A stretch of 64,000 bases of DNA from Sinorhizobium arboris LMG 14919 (GCF_000427465.1 NZ_KE386497.1:128162-192161); one strand, 5' to 3'. Shown: positions 54,823 to 64,000, numbered from the stretch's first letter. Numbers and translations are program-made. Notes: a model not told the origin generated them from the sequence alone.

Positions 54823-55944
54823 TTGAAAGGGCAGACTGTTGTCATTCGGGACGTTGTAAAACGCTACGGCAACTTCGAAGCGGTATCAAACGTATCGTTT
54901 GATATCCACGCTGGGGAGTTCGTATCGATCTTGGGATCGTCCGGCTCCGGCAAGACAACGTTATTGATGATGGTCGCGGGCTTCGAGACGCCCTCGGCAG
55001 GACGCATTCTCATTGGCGACCGCGACATCACCCATCTCAGCCCCAACCGCCGCGATGTCGGCATGGTATTCCAGAAGTACGCGCTGTTCCCGCATATGAC
55101 CGTGGCGCAGAATGTCGCTTTCCCGCTGAAGATGCGGGGCCTGTCGAGCAGTGAGATTGCACCTCGGGTAGCCAACATGCTGGCGCTGGTCCAGCTTTCC
55201 GGATTTGAAAAGCGCTTACCCGGCCAGCTCTCCGGCGGGCAACAGCAACGCGTCGCCGTGGCGCGGGCGCTGATTTTCGAGCCACCGGTGCTTCTGATGG
55301 ACGAACCCTTGGGTGCACTCGACAAGAAGCTTCGCGAGAGCATGCAGCTCGAAATAAAGCGCCTGCAGAACCGGCTGGGCGTGACCGTTATTTATGTGAC
55401 TCATGATCAGGAAGAAGCCCTGACCATGTCGGACAGGGTCGCGGTCATGGAGGGGGGGCGCTTGGCACAGGTTGGCGCCCCGTCCGAACTCTATCTGTCC
55501 CCGAAAACGGCATTTGTGGCCGACTTCGTCGGCAAGATGAACTTTCTCGACGGGGATTATTTGGGAACGGGTCCGGAAGGTGCGGTCATCGCGCTGTCCG
55601 ACAGCAGCCGCATCATCGCCCCATCGTGTCTCAACGGTTCCTCCGGCCTGATTTCCCAGGGAGATCGGGTACGGATCGCAGTACGTCCGGAACGTCTGCG
55701 GCTTACGCCAAAAGGACAAGGCGGCCCTCGGGCGTTGCCCGCCAAGGTGGAAGCAGCGATTTTTGTAGGGTCCTTCCACGTTTTCCTTGTCGGCCTGGAA
55801 GGGCATGGCGGCGCATGCGTGCAGGTGCAATTGCCAGCCAGTGGCGCGACGCTGCCGTTCCAGAACGGCGATGCCGTGGATTTGGTCATGGACCAAGAAG
55901 CCCTAAAACTATTTCCCGCAATGGAGGCATACCATGGCCATTAG
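54823..55944 (+). CDS. ABC transporter ATP-binding protein, polyamine/iron type (PotA-like)
   Basis: Walker A GSSGSGKTTLL, Q-loop region VFQKYALFPHMT, signature LSGGQQQRVAVARAL, Walker B VLLMDEPLGALD and H-loop VTHDQEEAL are all present. A C-terminal TOBE-type domain follows (from about residue 290). The start is uncertain: TTG at 54823 has GAGAGGA at a good distance and gives MKGQTVVIRDVVKRYG. A GTG at 54802 would add seven residues but has no site. Length is 373 aa from the TTG. It is the first gene of the importer operon, with the permease overlapping by 11 bp. Confidence 0.92.
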   Translation: MKGQTVVIRDVVKRYGNFEAVSNVSFDIHAGEFVSILGSSGSGKTTLLMMVAGFETPSAGRILIGDRDITHLSPNRRDVGMVFQKYALFPHMTVAQNVAFPLKMRGLSSSEIAPRVANMLALVQLSGFEKRLPGQLSGGQQQRVAVARALIFEPPVLLMDEPLGALDKKLRESMQLEIKRLQNRLGVTVIYVTHDQEEALTMSDRVAVMEGGRLAQVGAPSELYLSPKTAFVADFVGKMNFLDGDYLGTGPEGAVIALSDSSRIIAPSCLNGSSGLISQGDRVRIAVRPERLRLTPKGQGGPRALPAKVEAAIFVGSFHVFLVGLEGHGGACVQVQLPASGATLPFQNGDAVDLVMDQEALKLFPAMEAYHGH

Positions 55945-56839
55945 CGGCTTGGAACAGTCATTCCAGCGTCCGAGATGGGCGAGGCTTACAGTATCGAGCT
56001 CCGCCCGCACGTATTCACCGCTCCTTTCGCTGACGCTGATCGCTCCATTGGTGCTTCTTCTTGTGTTCAGCTTTCTTTATCCCGTCGGGCGTTTGCTGGC
56101 CGGAAGCATGTTTCTGCCGGAGTTTAGTGTCCAACATTACGCCCGGTTGTTTGCCGAGCCGCTTTACCTACGCGTGCTGGGGCGAACCTTTCAGATCGCC
56201 TTCGTCGTGATGCTCGCAAGCATCGTGCTCGGCTATCCGGTCGCTTTTGCGATGGCCAAACTCAAAGGAAGAAGTGCGGCAATCGTGGCTGCATGCGTGC
56301 TCATTCCGCTTTGGACGTCCGCGCTGGTGCGCTCCTATGCCTGGATTGTGCTGTTGCAGAGAAATGGACTGGTCAACACCGCATTGCAGGAGACCGGGCT
56401 CATCACGGCGCCGCTTCGGCTGATCTACACCGAAGGGGCGGTCATCATGGCAATGACGCATGTGCTACTGCCCTACATGATCCTGCCGATTTTTACCGCC
56501 CTACGGACAATTCCCGACGACTTGGGGCGAGCGGCAAGGAACCTCGGTGCGGGCGGCTGGACCGTGTTCTTGCGCATAACGCTGCCGCTCAGCCTACCTG
56601 GCGTGTTCGCCGGTGCTTTGATGACCTTCATTATGTCGCTCGGCTTCTATGTCACGCCCGCTCTAATCGGTGGCCCGAGTACCCTGATGATGTCCACGCT
56701 CATCGGTCAGCAGGCAACGGAACTGCTCGACTGGCCTTTCGCCGGCGCTTTGTCTGCAATTCTCTTGGCGGCGACGCTCCTGCTCGTCGCTGTGTTCCGC
56801 AAGGCCCTCGCCTTCAACAAGGGAGTTTCCGTTGTTTGA
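55934..56839 (+). CDS. ABC transporter permease, PotB-like
   Basis: 301 aa with about six membrane segments (first near LSLTLIAPLVLLLVFSFLYPVGRLL). The EAA-type loop is present (IPDDLGRAARNLGAGGWTVFLRITLPLSLPGVFAG), which docks on the ATPase. GGAGG lies at the right distance before the ATG at 55934. It forms a pair with the following permease and belongs to the spermidine/putrescine/Fe3+-type importer group. Confidence 0.92.
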   Translation: MAISGLEQSFQRPRWARLTVSSSARTYSPLLSLTLIAPLVLLLVFSFLYPVGRLLAGSMFLPEFSVQHYARLFAEPLYLRVLGRTFQIAFVVMLASIVLGYPVAFAMAKLKGRSAAIVAACVLIPLWTSALVRSYAWIVLLQRNGLVNTALQETGLITAPLRLIYTEGAVIMAMTHVLLPYMILPIFTALRTIPDDLGRAARNLGAGGWTVFLRITLPLSLPGVFAGALMTFIMSLGFYVTPALIGGPSTLMMSTLIGQQATELLDWPFAGALSAILLAATLLLVAVFRKALAFNKGVSVV

Positions 56840-57725
56840 TTCATCGCTCGCGGAACGCGCCGCAAGAGAGCCGCGAACCGGCAACATCAACGACAATGGT
56901 CCTTGGACTTCCTATGATCGGCCGCTGCGCGTCGTCGGACTGATCTGCGGCATAGGCATCGTTGGCTTGCTGCTCTTCTTCCTCATCTTGCCCACGCTGC
57001 TCGTTATCCCGATGTCTTTGGGCACGGCCGATTATCTCGAATTTCCGCCCAAGGGCCTCACACTCAAGTGGTACGTAGCTCTCTTTAGCGATGCCGACTG
57101 GCTGGGCGCGACCTGGTTTTCTCTTCGAATTGCCGTGGCGACAACGCTTGGCGCAACCGTTGTCGGCACCCTGGCCGCGATCGCTCTCGTGCGCGGCGAT
57201 CTGCCCGGCAAGGCTTGGCTGCAGGCGTTGACCCTAAGCCCGCTCATTGTGCCTCATATCATCATCGCCGTGGCAACCTACCTGCTGTTTGCACCTCTCA
57301 ATCTTACCGGCAATTTCTTCGGTTTCGTCATCGCGCACACTATGCTGGCGGTACCCTATGTCGTGATTACGGTGACGGCGGCATTGCAACGGTTCGATGC
57401 CACGCTGGAACTTGCCGCACTAAATTGCGGCGCCAGCCGCGCGAGAGCGTTCTTCGCAGTGGTGCTGCCGGGTATCGCTCCGGGCGTGGCGGCCGGGGCA
57501 GTATTCGCCTTCATGGCATCATTCGATGAAGCGACGGTCGCCTTCTTCATCTCCGGCATCGAGGGCAAGACCCTGACGCGCAAGATGTTCGAGGACATCG
57601 ATTTCAATCTCACGCCCGTTATCGCGGCCGTTTCCACCGTATTGGTTGTCGTCTCGCTCGCAGTGATGGGTGGCCTGCATCTACTGCAAAGCCGTGGAAA
57701 AAAAACATCATCAACGCAAGCCTAA
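56832..57725 (+). CDS. ABC transporter permease, PotC-like
   Basis: 297 aa, about six membrane segments. The EAA loop reads TLELAALNCGASRARAFFAVVLPGIAPGVAAGAVFAFMASFDEATVAFF, typical of PotC-type permeases. The likely start is TTG at 56832, with a GGGAG site, overlapping the end of the preceding permease by 8 bp. With the other permease it would form the channel of the importer. Confidence 0.9.
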   Translation: MFDSSLAERAAREPRTGNINDNGPWTSYDRPLRVVGLICGIGIVGLLLFFLILPTLLVIPMSLGTADYLEFPPKGLTLKWYVALFSDADWLGATWFSLRIAVATTLGATVVGTLAAIALVRGDLPGKAWLQALTLSPLIVPHIIIAVATYLLFAPLNLTGNFFGFVIAHTMLAVPYVVITVTAALQRFDATLELAALNCGASRARAFFAVVLPGIAPGVAAGAVFAFMASFDEATVAFFISGIEGKTLTRKMFEDIDFNLTPVIAAVSTVLVVVSLAVMGGLHLLQSRGKKTSSTQA

Positions 57726-57736
57726 GGAGATCATCC

Positions 57737-58825
57737 ATGTGGTTCGAAATATCGTGCCAATTTACGAAACGTCTGCGAATGTTGGCTTTGGTTGCCGTAG
57801 CCGTCAGCTTTCTAGCGACCGGACAGTCTGTCCAAGCTGCCGAACAACTGGTCATTGCGACGACCGGCGGGACCTTTGAAAAGGAATTGCGCAAGTACTT
57901 CTTTGATCCATTTACCGCCGCGACCGGCATCGAAGTCAAGACGGTGTCTGCTTCCGGTGCTGATACGATAACCCGCGTCAAAGCGATGGTAGCAAGCGGC
58001 AATGTAGAGTGGGACCTCTATTTGGCCGGCGAAATCCAGTCTGCATCAGAGCTCCACAAAACTCTTAACGAGGATTTGACGGAGTTTTGCCGCCTCTATC
58101 AGAGTGACGCGGACCTTGTCCCGAATACATGCAACCATGCTGGTGTTCTGGCCGGATACGGGACAACCCTGCTTGTATACAATACAGAAGCATTTCCCGG
58201 CCGAGCGCTTCGCACTTGGGCCGACTTCTGGGATACCAAAACCTTCCCTGGTCCCCGCGCTTTGCCGAACTTCAGTGATCCGTGGCGCGTACTCGCTGCT
58301 GCACTTTTGGCGGACGGTGTTCCTCAGGATAAGTTGTTTCCGCTCGACGTCGAGCGGGCGCTTAGGAAGCTTGATGAACTCAAACCGAACATCGCTCTTT
58401 GGTGGAAATCTGGCGATCAAAGCACGCAAGGGTTCCGCAACGGTGAGTTTGTGGTCGGCCAAATGTGGCAGACCCGCGCAACAACACTAAAGCAGGAAGG
58501 CCAACCGATTGATTGGAGCCTAGAACAGGCGTTCCTAGTGGGTGACCGTTGGGCGTTGATAAAGGGTGCGCCGCATCGCGAAAATGCACTGAAATTCCTT
58601 AAGGCCTTCATTGATAACAAGGAGGGGCAAGCACGTTATTCCGAAGTTCAGATCGCCACTCCTGTTCGTTACTCCGCTATGGCGATGATGAGTCCAGCGG
58701 CAAGAAAGACAATCCCGACTACGCCGGAAGTGATGGCAAAACTCGTCGTCCCCGACGCCAAGTGGATCAACGCAAATAGCGCCGATCTGTTGGTGCGTTG
58801 GAACACCTGGATTCAACAACCTTAG
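57737..58825 (+). CDS. ABC transporter substrate-binding protein, PotD-like
   Basis: 362 aa with a long N-terminal signal peptide (positively charged n-region with FTKRLRMLALVAVAVSFLATG, cut probably after VQA). The mature protein has LVIATTGGTFEKELRKYFFDPFTAATGIEVK and CNHAGVLAGYGTTLLVYNTEAFPG, LPNFSDPWRVLAAALLADGV, the pattern of family 1/spermidine-putrescine type binding proteins. AAGGAGATC precedes the ATG. It lies 11 bp after the PotC-like permease. It captures the substrate of this locus, perhaps a small amine or amino compound. Confidence 0.9.
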   Translation: MWFEISCQFTKRLRMLALVAVAVSFLATGQSVQAAEQLVIATTGGTFEKELRKYFFDPFTAATGIEVKTVSASGADTITRVKAMVASGNVEWDLYLAGEIQSASELHKTLNEDLTEFCRLYQSDADLVPNTCNHAGVLAGYGTTLLVYNTEAFPGRALRTWADFWDTKTFPGPRALPNFSDPWRVLAAALLADGVPQDKLFPLDVERALRKLDELKPNIALWWKSGDQSTQGFRNGEFVVGQMWQTRATTLKQEGQPIDWSLEQAFLVGDRWALIKGAPHRENALKFLKAFIDNKEGQARYSEVQIATPVRYSAMAMMSPAARKTIPTTPEVMAKLVVPDAKWINANSADLLVRWNTWIQQP

Positions 58826-59088
58826 TTGGATGGACCGCATTACCGACAAGAACTGCAAACTGGTGGTGAGTCGCGTTCGTGAGTCCAACAGGCTCAGCCC
58901 GTGCCTCACCACCCAAGATGTGGTCCAATTATGAGCGATGTAGCTGTTTCAAATCCAGTCGCATCGTGAACGGGATCAGCGGGCATCAAATTCTTCTCGA
59001 TCCGTGTGCAAATTGTGCCGTGACCAAGGTCATTGGCGCGTGCCCATGATCGTTCGACCTTTCCTATATCTACCAAGGAGCAAGTTAA
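58826..59088. other. Gap between the binding-protein gene and the first MlrC gene
   Basis: No gene is seen. GAGCAAGTTAA just upstream of the ATG at 59089 contains a weak ribosome-binding site. No clear terminator was found, so read-through from the ABC genes is possible. Confidence 0.35.
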
Positions 59089-60597
59089 ATGAATGGTCGC
59101 AAGATCCGGCTGCTGATTGGCCGAATGTCTCATGAGTCCAACTCCCTGCCGGATTTCAGGACGGATGGTTCGTGGTTTACTGAATATCGCGGCGAAGCGG
59201 TCATCGAACAAGCGAAGGGCACCGGAAGCACGCTTGGCGGCATCGTTAAGCGGGCTCAAGCAATGGGCTTCGAAACGATCGGTTCTATCGATGTTGTCGC
59301 TCCAGCCAGTGCTCTTGTAGACGATGGCTATTATGCACGAATCCGCGCGGAATTCGCTGAACGGGCCAAACGCCGTGATTTCGATGCCATCGCGCTCGAT
59401 CTCCATGGGGCGATGGGGACCGACTCCATTCCCGATGCTGAAGGCGACCTGCTCGCGGCGCTTCGCGATGCCGTCGGACCCGGTATCCCGATCGGCGTAG
59501 GGTTGGATCTCCATGCGCACTTGACCCCCAAGATGTTGGAGAAAGCGGAGATCGTCATTGCCTGCAAGGAGAACCCGCATACCGATACAGTCGAATGCGG
59601 CGAAAAGGTCGTCGAACTCCTGGCTCAGATTCTTGCAGGCAGACTGGCACCGGTCAGTACGGTTGCGCGTGTGCCGATGATCCTGATGGGCAACGGCGAC
59701 ACTTTTGCTGGTCCCCTTCAACAGATTCATTCTCTTGCCCGTTCACTGGCAGAGGCCCATTGCGAGATCCACGACATTTCCATATACAATGTCAATCGCT
59801 TTACCGACGACTTCGACATGGGACAATGTGTAGTCGTTCTCAGCAATGGTCCCCTTCATCAGGCGGCTGAGATCGCAGAGAACATTGCCGCCGAGTTCTG
59901 GCATAGGCGGGAGGAATTCCGTGACCTGCTCATCACGGTCGATCAGGCCCTTGACCTCGCAGCAAACCCGCGGAAGGCCATCCCTGTAGCGTTGGCTGAC
60001 ATGGGTGATCGGGTAGCGGCGGGTGCGCCAGGCGATAGCCCCATAATTCTAAAAGCCGCGCTTGCACGGCCCGGGCTTCGTGGCGCCATACCGATTACCG
60101 ACCCTGCGGCGGTTGCCAAAGCCAGGGCGGCTGGCGTGAGTGCCGACATCGTGGTGGATGTCGGGGGAACCATGACGCCGATATTCGATTCGGTCACGGT
60201 CCGCGGCAAAGTTCGAAATCTCTCCGATGGCGTTTTTATAGCGGCTGGTCCAATAGAAGGCGGCATTCGGAACGAGATGGGCGATACCGCTGTTCTCGAT
60301 CTTGAGAATGGACTGCTGCTACTCCTGACGAGCAGACCGAATTACGCGATGGATCCTCAGACCTTTGAGAGCCAAGGTATATCGATCGCCGCACAAGATT
60401 TTCTGGTTGTGAAGAGTGGATATCATTTCAAGGTAAATTTCGACGGACTGGCAGAGCCACTTACCGTAGCGACACCGGGACTAGGATATCCATTTCCCGG
60501 CTACCATCCCGGAAAACGCGCCCGTTTTTATCCCGAACATGATGTGAGTGAACCCAATATCAAGGCCATCACCTTTACGCACCGGGAGCCGCAGTGA
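59089..60597 (+). CDS. M81-family (MlrC-like) metallohydrolase, copy 1
   Basis: 502 aa. M81 proteins (named after MlrC of the microcystin degradation pathway) are zinc-dependent amidases of broad unknown function. Seen here: the N-terminal GRMSHESNSLPDF, LDLHGAMGTDSIPDAEGDLLAAL, the metal-site elements GVGLDLHAHLTPKM and CKENPHTDTVECGEKV, and a C-terminal domain with ADMGDRVAAGAPGDSPIIL and VKSGYHFKVNFDGLAEPLTVATPGLGYPFPG. The second copy follows in the same orientation. In this setting they could cleave an amide or carbamoyl-type substrate brought in by the importer. Confidence 0.9.
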   Translation: MNGRKIRLLIGRMSHESNSLPDFRTDGSWFTEYRGEAVIEQAKGTGSTLGGIVKRAQAMGFETIGSIDVVAPASALVDDGYYARIRAEFAERAKRRDFDAIALDLHGAMGTDSIPDAEGDLLAALRDAVGPGIPIGVGLDLHAHLTPKMLEKAEIVIACKENPHTDTVECGEKVVELLAQILAGRLAPVSTVARVPMILMGNGDTFAGPLQQIHSLARSLAEAHCEIHDISIYNVNRFTDDFDMGQCVVVLSNGPLHQAAEIAENIAAEFWHRREEFRDLLITVDQALDLAANPRKAIPVALADMGDRVAAGAPGDSPIILKAALARPGLRGAIPITDPAAVAKARAAGVSADIVVDVGGTMTPIFDSVTVRGKVRNLSDGVFIAAGPIEGGIRNEMGDTAVLDLENGLLLLLTSRPNYAMDPQTFESQGISIAAQDFLVVKSGYHFKVNFDGLAEPLTVATPGLGYPFPGYHPGKRARFYPEHDVSEPNIKAITFTHREPQ

Positions 60598-60709
60598 ACT
60601 CGCCCTGCGCCACCGTGCAAGTGGGCGACAAGGATCTTGCCACGCCTCCGCTCGTCGGGATGTGCTGCAACGGCACCAATATGCACCAAATATCAACCGA
60701 GTGTCAGTA

Positions 60710-62215
60710 ATGTCAGAGCCATACCGTGTTCTAGTTGCCCGTTTATACCACGAATCCAACAGGTTAAACCCTGAGTCGACCGGCGAAGCACGCTTTTTAA
60801 TTCAGCGTGGTCAGAATATTCTTCGATCTCCGTCGGGGGTCCTCAAAGGGTTGACCGAAACGCTTGCTGCAGCGGGTCTAATGATTGAACCTATTTTCTC
60901 CGCCGGGGCCCCACCAAGCGGGCTTGTCGATCAAGATTTCTATCTCAGTTTACGCGAGGAGCTTTTGCAAGCGGTTCGCCGCGTCAACCCGGATGCCATC
61001 GGGCTAGAACTACATGGCGCGATGGGCACTGTAGATACCCCGGATGCAGAAGGCGATCTCCTCCAGGCTCTCCGTCACCTTGTCGGCCCGCTTGTACCGA
61101 TTGGTATCGGTCTTGATCTCCATGCCCATGTCACGCGGCGCATGCTCGATAACACGGATATTTGCATCGCCTGCAAGAAAAACCCTCATTCGGACACCGT
61201 GGAATGCGGCCAGCGCGTTGCCGAACTTCTGATCCAACAGCTCGAAGGGCGACTCAGACCTGTTACCGTTTCAGCGTTTGTGCCCATGACCTTGCCGGGC
61301 GCGCAAGAAACCGCCTCCGGTCCGCTTGCCGAAATTCATCGAGTGGCTCGTGAGTATGCCGCGTTGCATCCCAACATCCAGGATATCTCCATCTTTAACG
61401 CGTTCCGCTTTGTTGACGACGAGGAAATGGGCCAGGTTGTGACCATACTAAGCAACGGTCCCGATAGTGACACGCCAGCTCTCGCGGTCGATCTTGCCAA
61501 ACGCTTCTGGGCTGAACGCGAACGCTTTCACGATGACTTTCTGACAGTTGATGAGTTGTTCGCGCTCATCCGGAATTCACCGGAAAAGAGGCCGTTCGTC
61601 ATCGCTGACATGGGAGACCGGGTTCTTGCCGGTGCGCCGGGCGATAGCACGATACTACTCTCTGCGGTCCTCGATCATTATCCCGGCCTTCGTGGAGCGT
61701 TGACTATAACTGATCCAGCCGCGACCGCTCGGGCAGCGGAGGCCGGTCTTGGAGCGACGATTAGGCTCCCCGTTGGCGCAGGGTTCACTCCTGGCTTCAA
61801 ACCCAAGTTGATCACCGGACGCGTTGAGCACATAAGCGACGGGGACTTCGTGTTAGATGGTCCCTTCCATGAGGGCGAGCACAGCACTATGGGCCGGACA
61901 GTTGTTCTGCAAGTGGATGATCGCATCCATGTGCTGTTGACCAGCAAGCCAGCCTATAGCCATGACCCCGCCGCCTTCACGAGCCAAGGCATCAGACTTG
62001 AGAATCTCGACTTTGTGGTCGCGAAATCAGGCTATCACTTCACCTTAAACTTTGCCGGCCGCGCCACCCCTGTGCACGTCAACACTCCGGGCATTGGTTA
62101 CTATCGCAAGGGCCAATTCAAGTACGAGAAATCGTGCTTCTGGCCCGAACATGTAATCCCTGCTCCGGTGATCTACGCACGTCAACATTCTGTCAACGCT
62201 CCACCATACCGGTAG
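60710..62215 (+). CDS. M81-family (MlrC-like) metallohydrolase, copy 2
   Basis: 501 aa, clearly paralogous to the preceding gene: LYHESNRLNPESTGEARFL at the start, LELHGAMGTVDTPDAEGDLLQAL, GIGLDLHAHVTRRMLDN, CKKNPHSDTVECGQRVAELL, VIADMGDRVLAGAPGDSTILL and VAKSGYHFTLNFAGRATPVHVNTPGIGYYRKG. The metal-site Asp/His residues are kept in both. A longer frame begins at 60548 inside the first gene, but the start at 60710 gives the family N-terminus. Its ribosome-binding site is weak. Two copies side by side suggest related substrates or a heteromer. Confidence 0.9.
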   Translation: MSEPYRVLVARLYHESNRLNPESTGEARFLIQRGQNILRSPSGVLKGLTETLAAAGLMIEPIFSAGAPPSGLVDQDFYLSLREELLQAVRRVNPDAIGLELHGAMGTVDTPDAEGDLLQALRHLVGPLVPIGIGLDLHAHVTRRMLDNTDICIACKKNPHSDTVECGQRVAELLIQQLEGRLRPVTVSAFVPMTLPGAQETASGPLAEIHRVAREYAALHPNIQDISIFNAFRFVDDEEMGQVVTILSNGPDSDTPALAVDLAKRFWAERERFHDDFLTVDELFALIRNSPEKRPFVIADMGDRVLAGAPGDSTILLSAVLDHYPGLRGALTITDPAATARAAEAGLGATIRLPVGAGFTPGFKPKLITGRVEHISDGDFVLDGPFHEGEHSTMGRTVVLQVDDRIHVLLTSKPAYSHDPAAFTSQGIRLENLDFVVAKSGYHFTLNFAGRATPVHVNTPGIGYYRKGQFKYEKSCFWPEHVIPAPVIYARQHSVNAPPYR

Positions 62216-63164
62216 CGAAAGTGTCGGAAATAAGAATCTACACGCTGCCCCCTTGGTGTGTTACCCTTCTTCGAAGGCGTCGACGAGTTTCACGCTGCGC
62301 CCCCTTGATGCTTGAGGCTGTTGAGAGACCTCGTTTTACCATCAGCCAGAAGCGTACCACAATCCACATCGGTTAACGATGAGGCGCAAAGCCGAAAACC
62401 CATTTAATCGCAGTCGTGGAGTCAACTATGTTATATGAGACGCGTGTGCCGGGGTTACAGGGTTGTCTTCGCCTCGGCAAGGCCGCCGCTTCATGGGCTT
62501 CGTTGGAAGAGCCTTCAATGTGGGCGACGCACTCAGCTTGGTCAGCGATGCAGCCCCATCAACGGAAAGGCTCAGCCTACGTCCCGGGAGTGACGTCTCA
62601 GGCGCTCAGATACTGAACGCGTCGATCAGCTTTCATGCCGCGATTTCTGCATTCGGATCGAAGAACTCGCCGGTCGTGAGCATTGCATGCATGATCACGG
62701 CCAGTTTGCGCGCGACAGCCACGGCGGTTCGTTTGAAGCCGAGCCTCTCCCGGAGTTGGAGACCCACGTTCGTAATGCGCTCTCTTTCTTGCTGCGGGCC
62801 ACGATGACGGACGCAGCCTCACAGAGAAGTTCTCGCCAAGGATAGACATGAAAAGGCAGCAGGCCCCGCTCTCCTGTGCATCTCTGATAGACTTCCGAGG
62901 TAAGCGCACGGAGATGGTTATCACAATTCCGCTCTTTGCGACCTCGGCGGACGCCAGCATCGAAGTCGGCACAGGCCAAAACAAGTCAGGCTCGTGTGGG
63001 TGCCACCCAAGGAGTTAGTCGACCGGCATTGATTCTGATGGCCGATCGCAAAGGGGAACTATTTTCGACCGGACGTGGACCTCGCTCCAGGTCAGATCGC
63101 CATCGACTTGGTTTGCTGCGGGTGGTCCTCGATTGGTAGCCGCTTTCAACTTCTCTGAACGCGA
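62216..63164. other. IS-debris region
   Basis: Apart from the IS110 tail at 62638-62800, I see no supported gene here; frames are short and of random composition. Confidence 0.4.
62638..62800 (-). pseudogene. IS110-family transposase C-terminal remnant
   Basis: The minus strand reads RVGLQLRERLGFKRTAVAVA then RKLAVIMHAMLTTGEFFDPN and AEIAA followed by a stop. This is the C-terminal end of an IS110/IS116-type transposase. Confidence 0.6.
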
Positions 63165-63890
63165 CTACTCAGAAAGTCCATAACCGACGGACCTCACGGT
63201 CCGTATAAGGTCCTGCCCGCCGGCCTTATTAAGTGCTGCGCGCAAGCGGCCGATGTGAACATCGATGGTGCGCGGGCCGACGTGAACAGCGCGCGGCCAA
63301 GCTGCATTCTGCAGTTCATCCCTAGAGTATACCCTATGTGGATGCTGCATGAACTGGTGCAGTAAGCGGAACTCGGTGGGACCGAGATGGATAGTGCGGC
63401 CGTTTCGCCGTACGCGATATCTGGCCATATCTAGTTCGAGGTCGCGAAAGGTCAGCAGCTCTAGTTGGAGCGCCGGGAGCCGGTTCGAAGAGCGCCAAAT
63501 TGTATCGATGCTCCTCATCAGTGTCTCGGGTGAATACGGTCTGCTGAGATACTGGTCCGCACCGGATGAGAGAAACTCTTGCTGATTTGTCGAGTCATCT
63601 TCGGCCGCAAGGACGATGATCGACATGCCCCGCGTGCGACGATTAAGACGCAGGTGTGCACAGAGTGACTGCGTTTCAATGTTAGGGAGCAGCGATTCGA
63701 GGAGCAGTAGATCGGGAGTAAGTTCGTGAAGGCGATCGGTCAACCCTTTTCCGTCGCCAACCCCGGTGACAACAAGGTGCTTTCTCCTGACGGTGTATTC
63801 CAGAAAAGAGCGAAAGCTATCGTCTGCGGCAGCGATAAGGACGTTCGGCGGCGGCAGCGAAACTGGACCACTAGCGTCACTAATCATCAT
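63165..63890 (-). CDS. OmpR/PhoB-type response regulator with atypical receiver
   Basis: 241 aa. The receiver domain (residues 16-125) has NVLIAAADDSFRSFLEYTV for the acidic pocket, but the phospho-acceptor position is Glu (E65 in PDLLLLESLLPN, normally Asp). The conserved Lys is Arg (R117 in QYLSRPYSPETL). The winged-helix domain is normal (IHLGPTEFRLLHQFMQHPHRVYSRDELQNAAW to RTIDVHIGRLRAALNKAG and IRTVRSVGYGLSE). So the protein binds DNA but is probably not controlled by Asp phosphorylation; Glu could mimic the active state. The ATG at 63890 follows GGAAGG. No kinase gene is nearby. Confidence 0.88.
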   Translation of the reverse strand: MMISDASGPVSLPPPNVLIAAADDSFRSFLEYTVRRKHLVVTGVGDGKGLTDRLHELTPDLLLLESLLPNIETQSLCAHLRLNRRTRGMSIIVLAAEDDSTNQQEFLSSGADQYLSRPYSPETLMRSIDTIWRSSNRLPALQLELLTFRDLELDMARYRVRRNGRTIHLGPTEFRLLHQFMQHPHRVYSRDELQNAAWPRAVHVGPRTIDVHIGRLRAALNKAGGQDLIRTVRSVGYGLSE

Positions 63891-64000
63891 GCCAGACCTT
63901 CCTACTGGGACCGTCCTGCCGCGAAACTAAGTTTCGGACGTGGCGAGTGGTGCGGGAAGCTCTTCATGGCGTCGTTCAGATTTACTCGGCAATGGACAAT

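Noticed and set aside
1..64000. CRISPR arrays, tRNA or rRNA genes, toxin-antitoxin or restriction systems
   Set aside because: Read through on both strands; no regularly spaced repeats, cloverleaf-like sequence or recognisable system of these kinds was found.

Overview
The window looks like part of a rhizobial symbiosis island or plasmid, most likely from Mesorhizobium or a close relative. It opens with the end of nifW and a complete fixABCX-nifA-nifB-fdxN-nifZ-nifT block. That block has sigma-54 promoters, NifA upstream activator sites, and the four-cysteine signature of oxygen-sensitive rhizobial NifA. Downstream are three nod boxes, many insertion-sequence remnants and a patchwork of catabolic genes, which is typical symbiosis-island architecture. 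No rRNA, tRNA or CRISPR array was seen. Family names come from reading motifs; no database search was run.

1-10 kb: nitrogen-fixation genes, small ORFs after nifT, and an AbrB-type membrane protein. 10-20 kb: a flavin monooxygenase, then a cluster of NodD-type promoters. One nod box (minus strand) precedes a hisC-like aminotransferase, one precedes an unknown 149-residue protein, and one with two perfect ATC-N9-GAT motifs precedes a NodO-like RTX calcium-binding protein. 20-26 kb: an AT-rich CmcI-type methyltransferase, a MocR-type regulator, and a decayed ectoine operon (ehuD 3' end, intact eutA, eutD 5' end with stop codons) cut by tyrosine-recombinase, IS21, IS1182 and IS66 debris. 26-30 kb: two paralogous 2-hydroxyacid dehydrogenases around a second MocR regulator, bracketed by inverted IS66 remnants. 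30-42 kb: IS66, IS5, IS110, IS481 and IS3 remnants, RIT-like recombinase fragments, an intact ehuB and a third MocR regulator.

42-49.5 kb: an NtaA-type flavin monooxygenase, a MosC/YbjJ-type MFS transporter, a small unknown gene, an EAL-domain protein, and an unusual ORF joining the N-terminal domain of glutamate dehydrogenase to a complete OmpR-type response regulator. 49.8-62.2 kb: a coherent catabolic locus. On the minus strand lie a GntR/FCD regulator, a class III aminotransferase, a thiamine-diphosphate enzyme and a short-chain dehydrogenase. Divergent on the plus strand are a four-gene polyamine-type ABC importer and two MlrC-like (M81) metallohydrolases. Two nearly identical 14-bp palindromes mark the two promoter regions and are probable GntR operators. 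The window ends with an OmpR-type regulator whose phospho-acceptor Asp is replaced by Glu.

The most interesting points are the three nod boxes in front of non-standard genes, the dehydrogenase/response-regulator fusion, the self-contained MlrC/aminotransferase/TPP locus with its operator pair, and the scattered ectoine genes.
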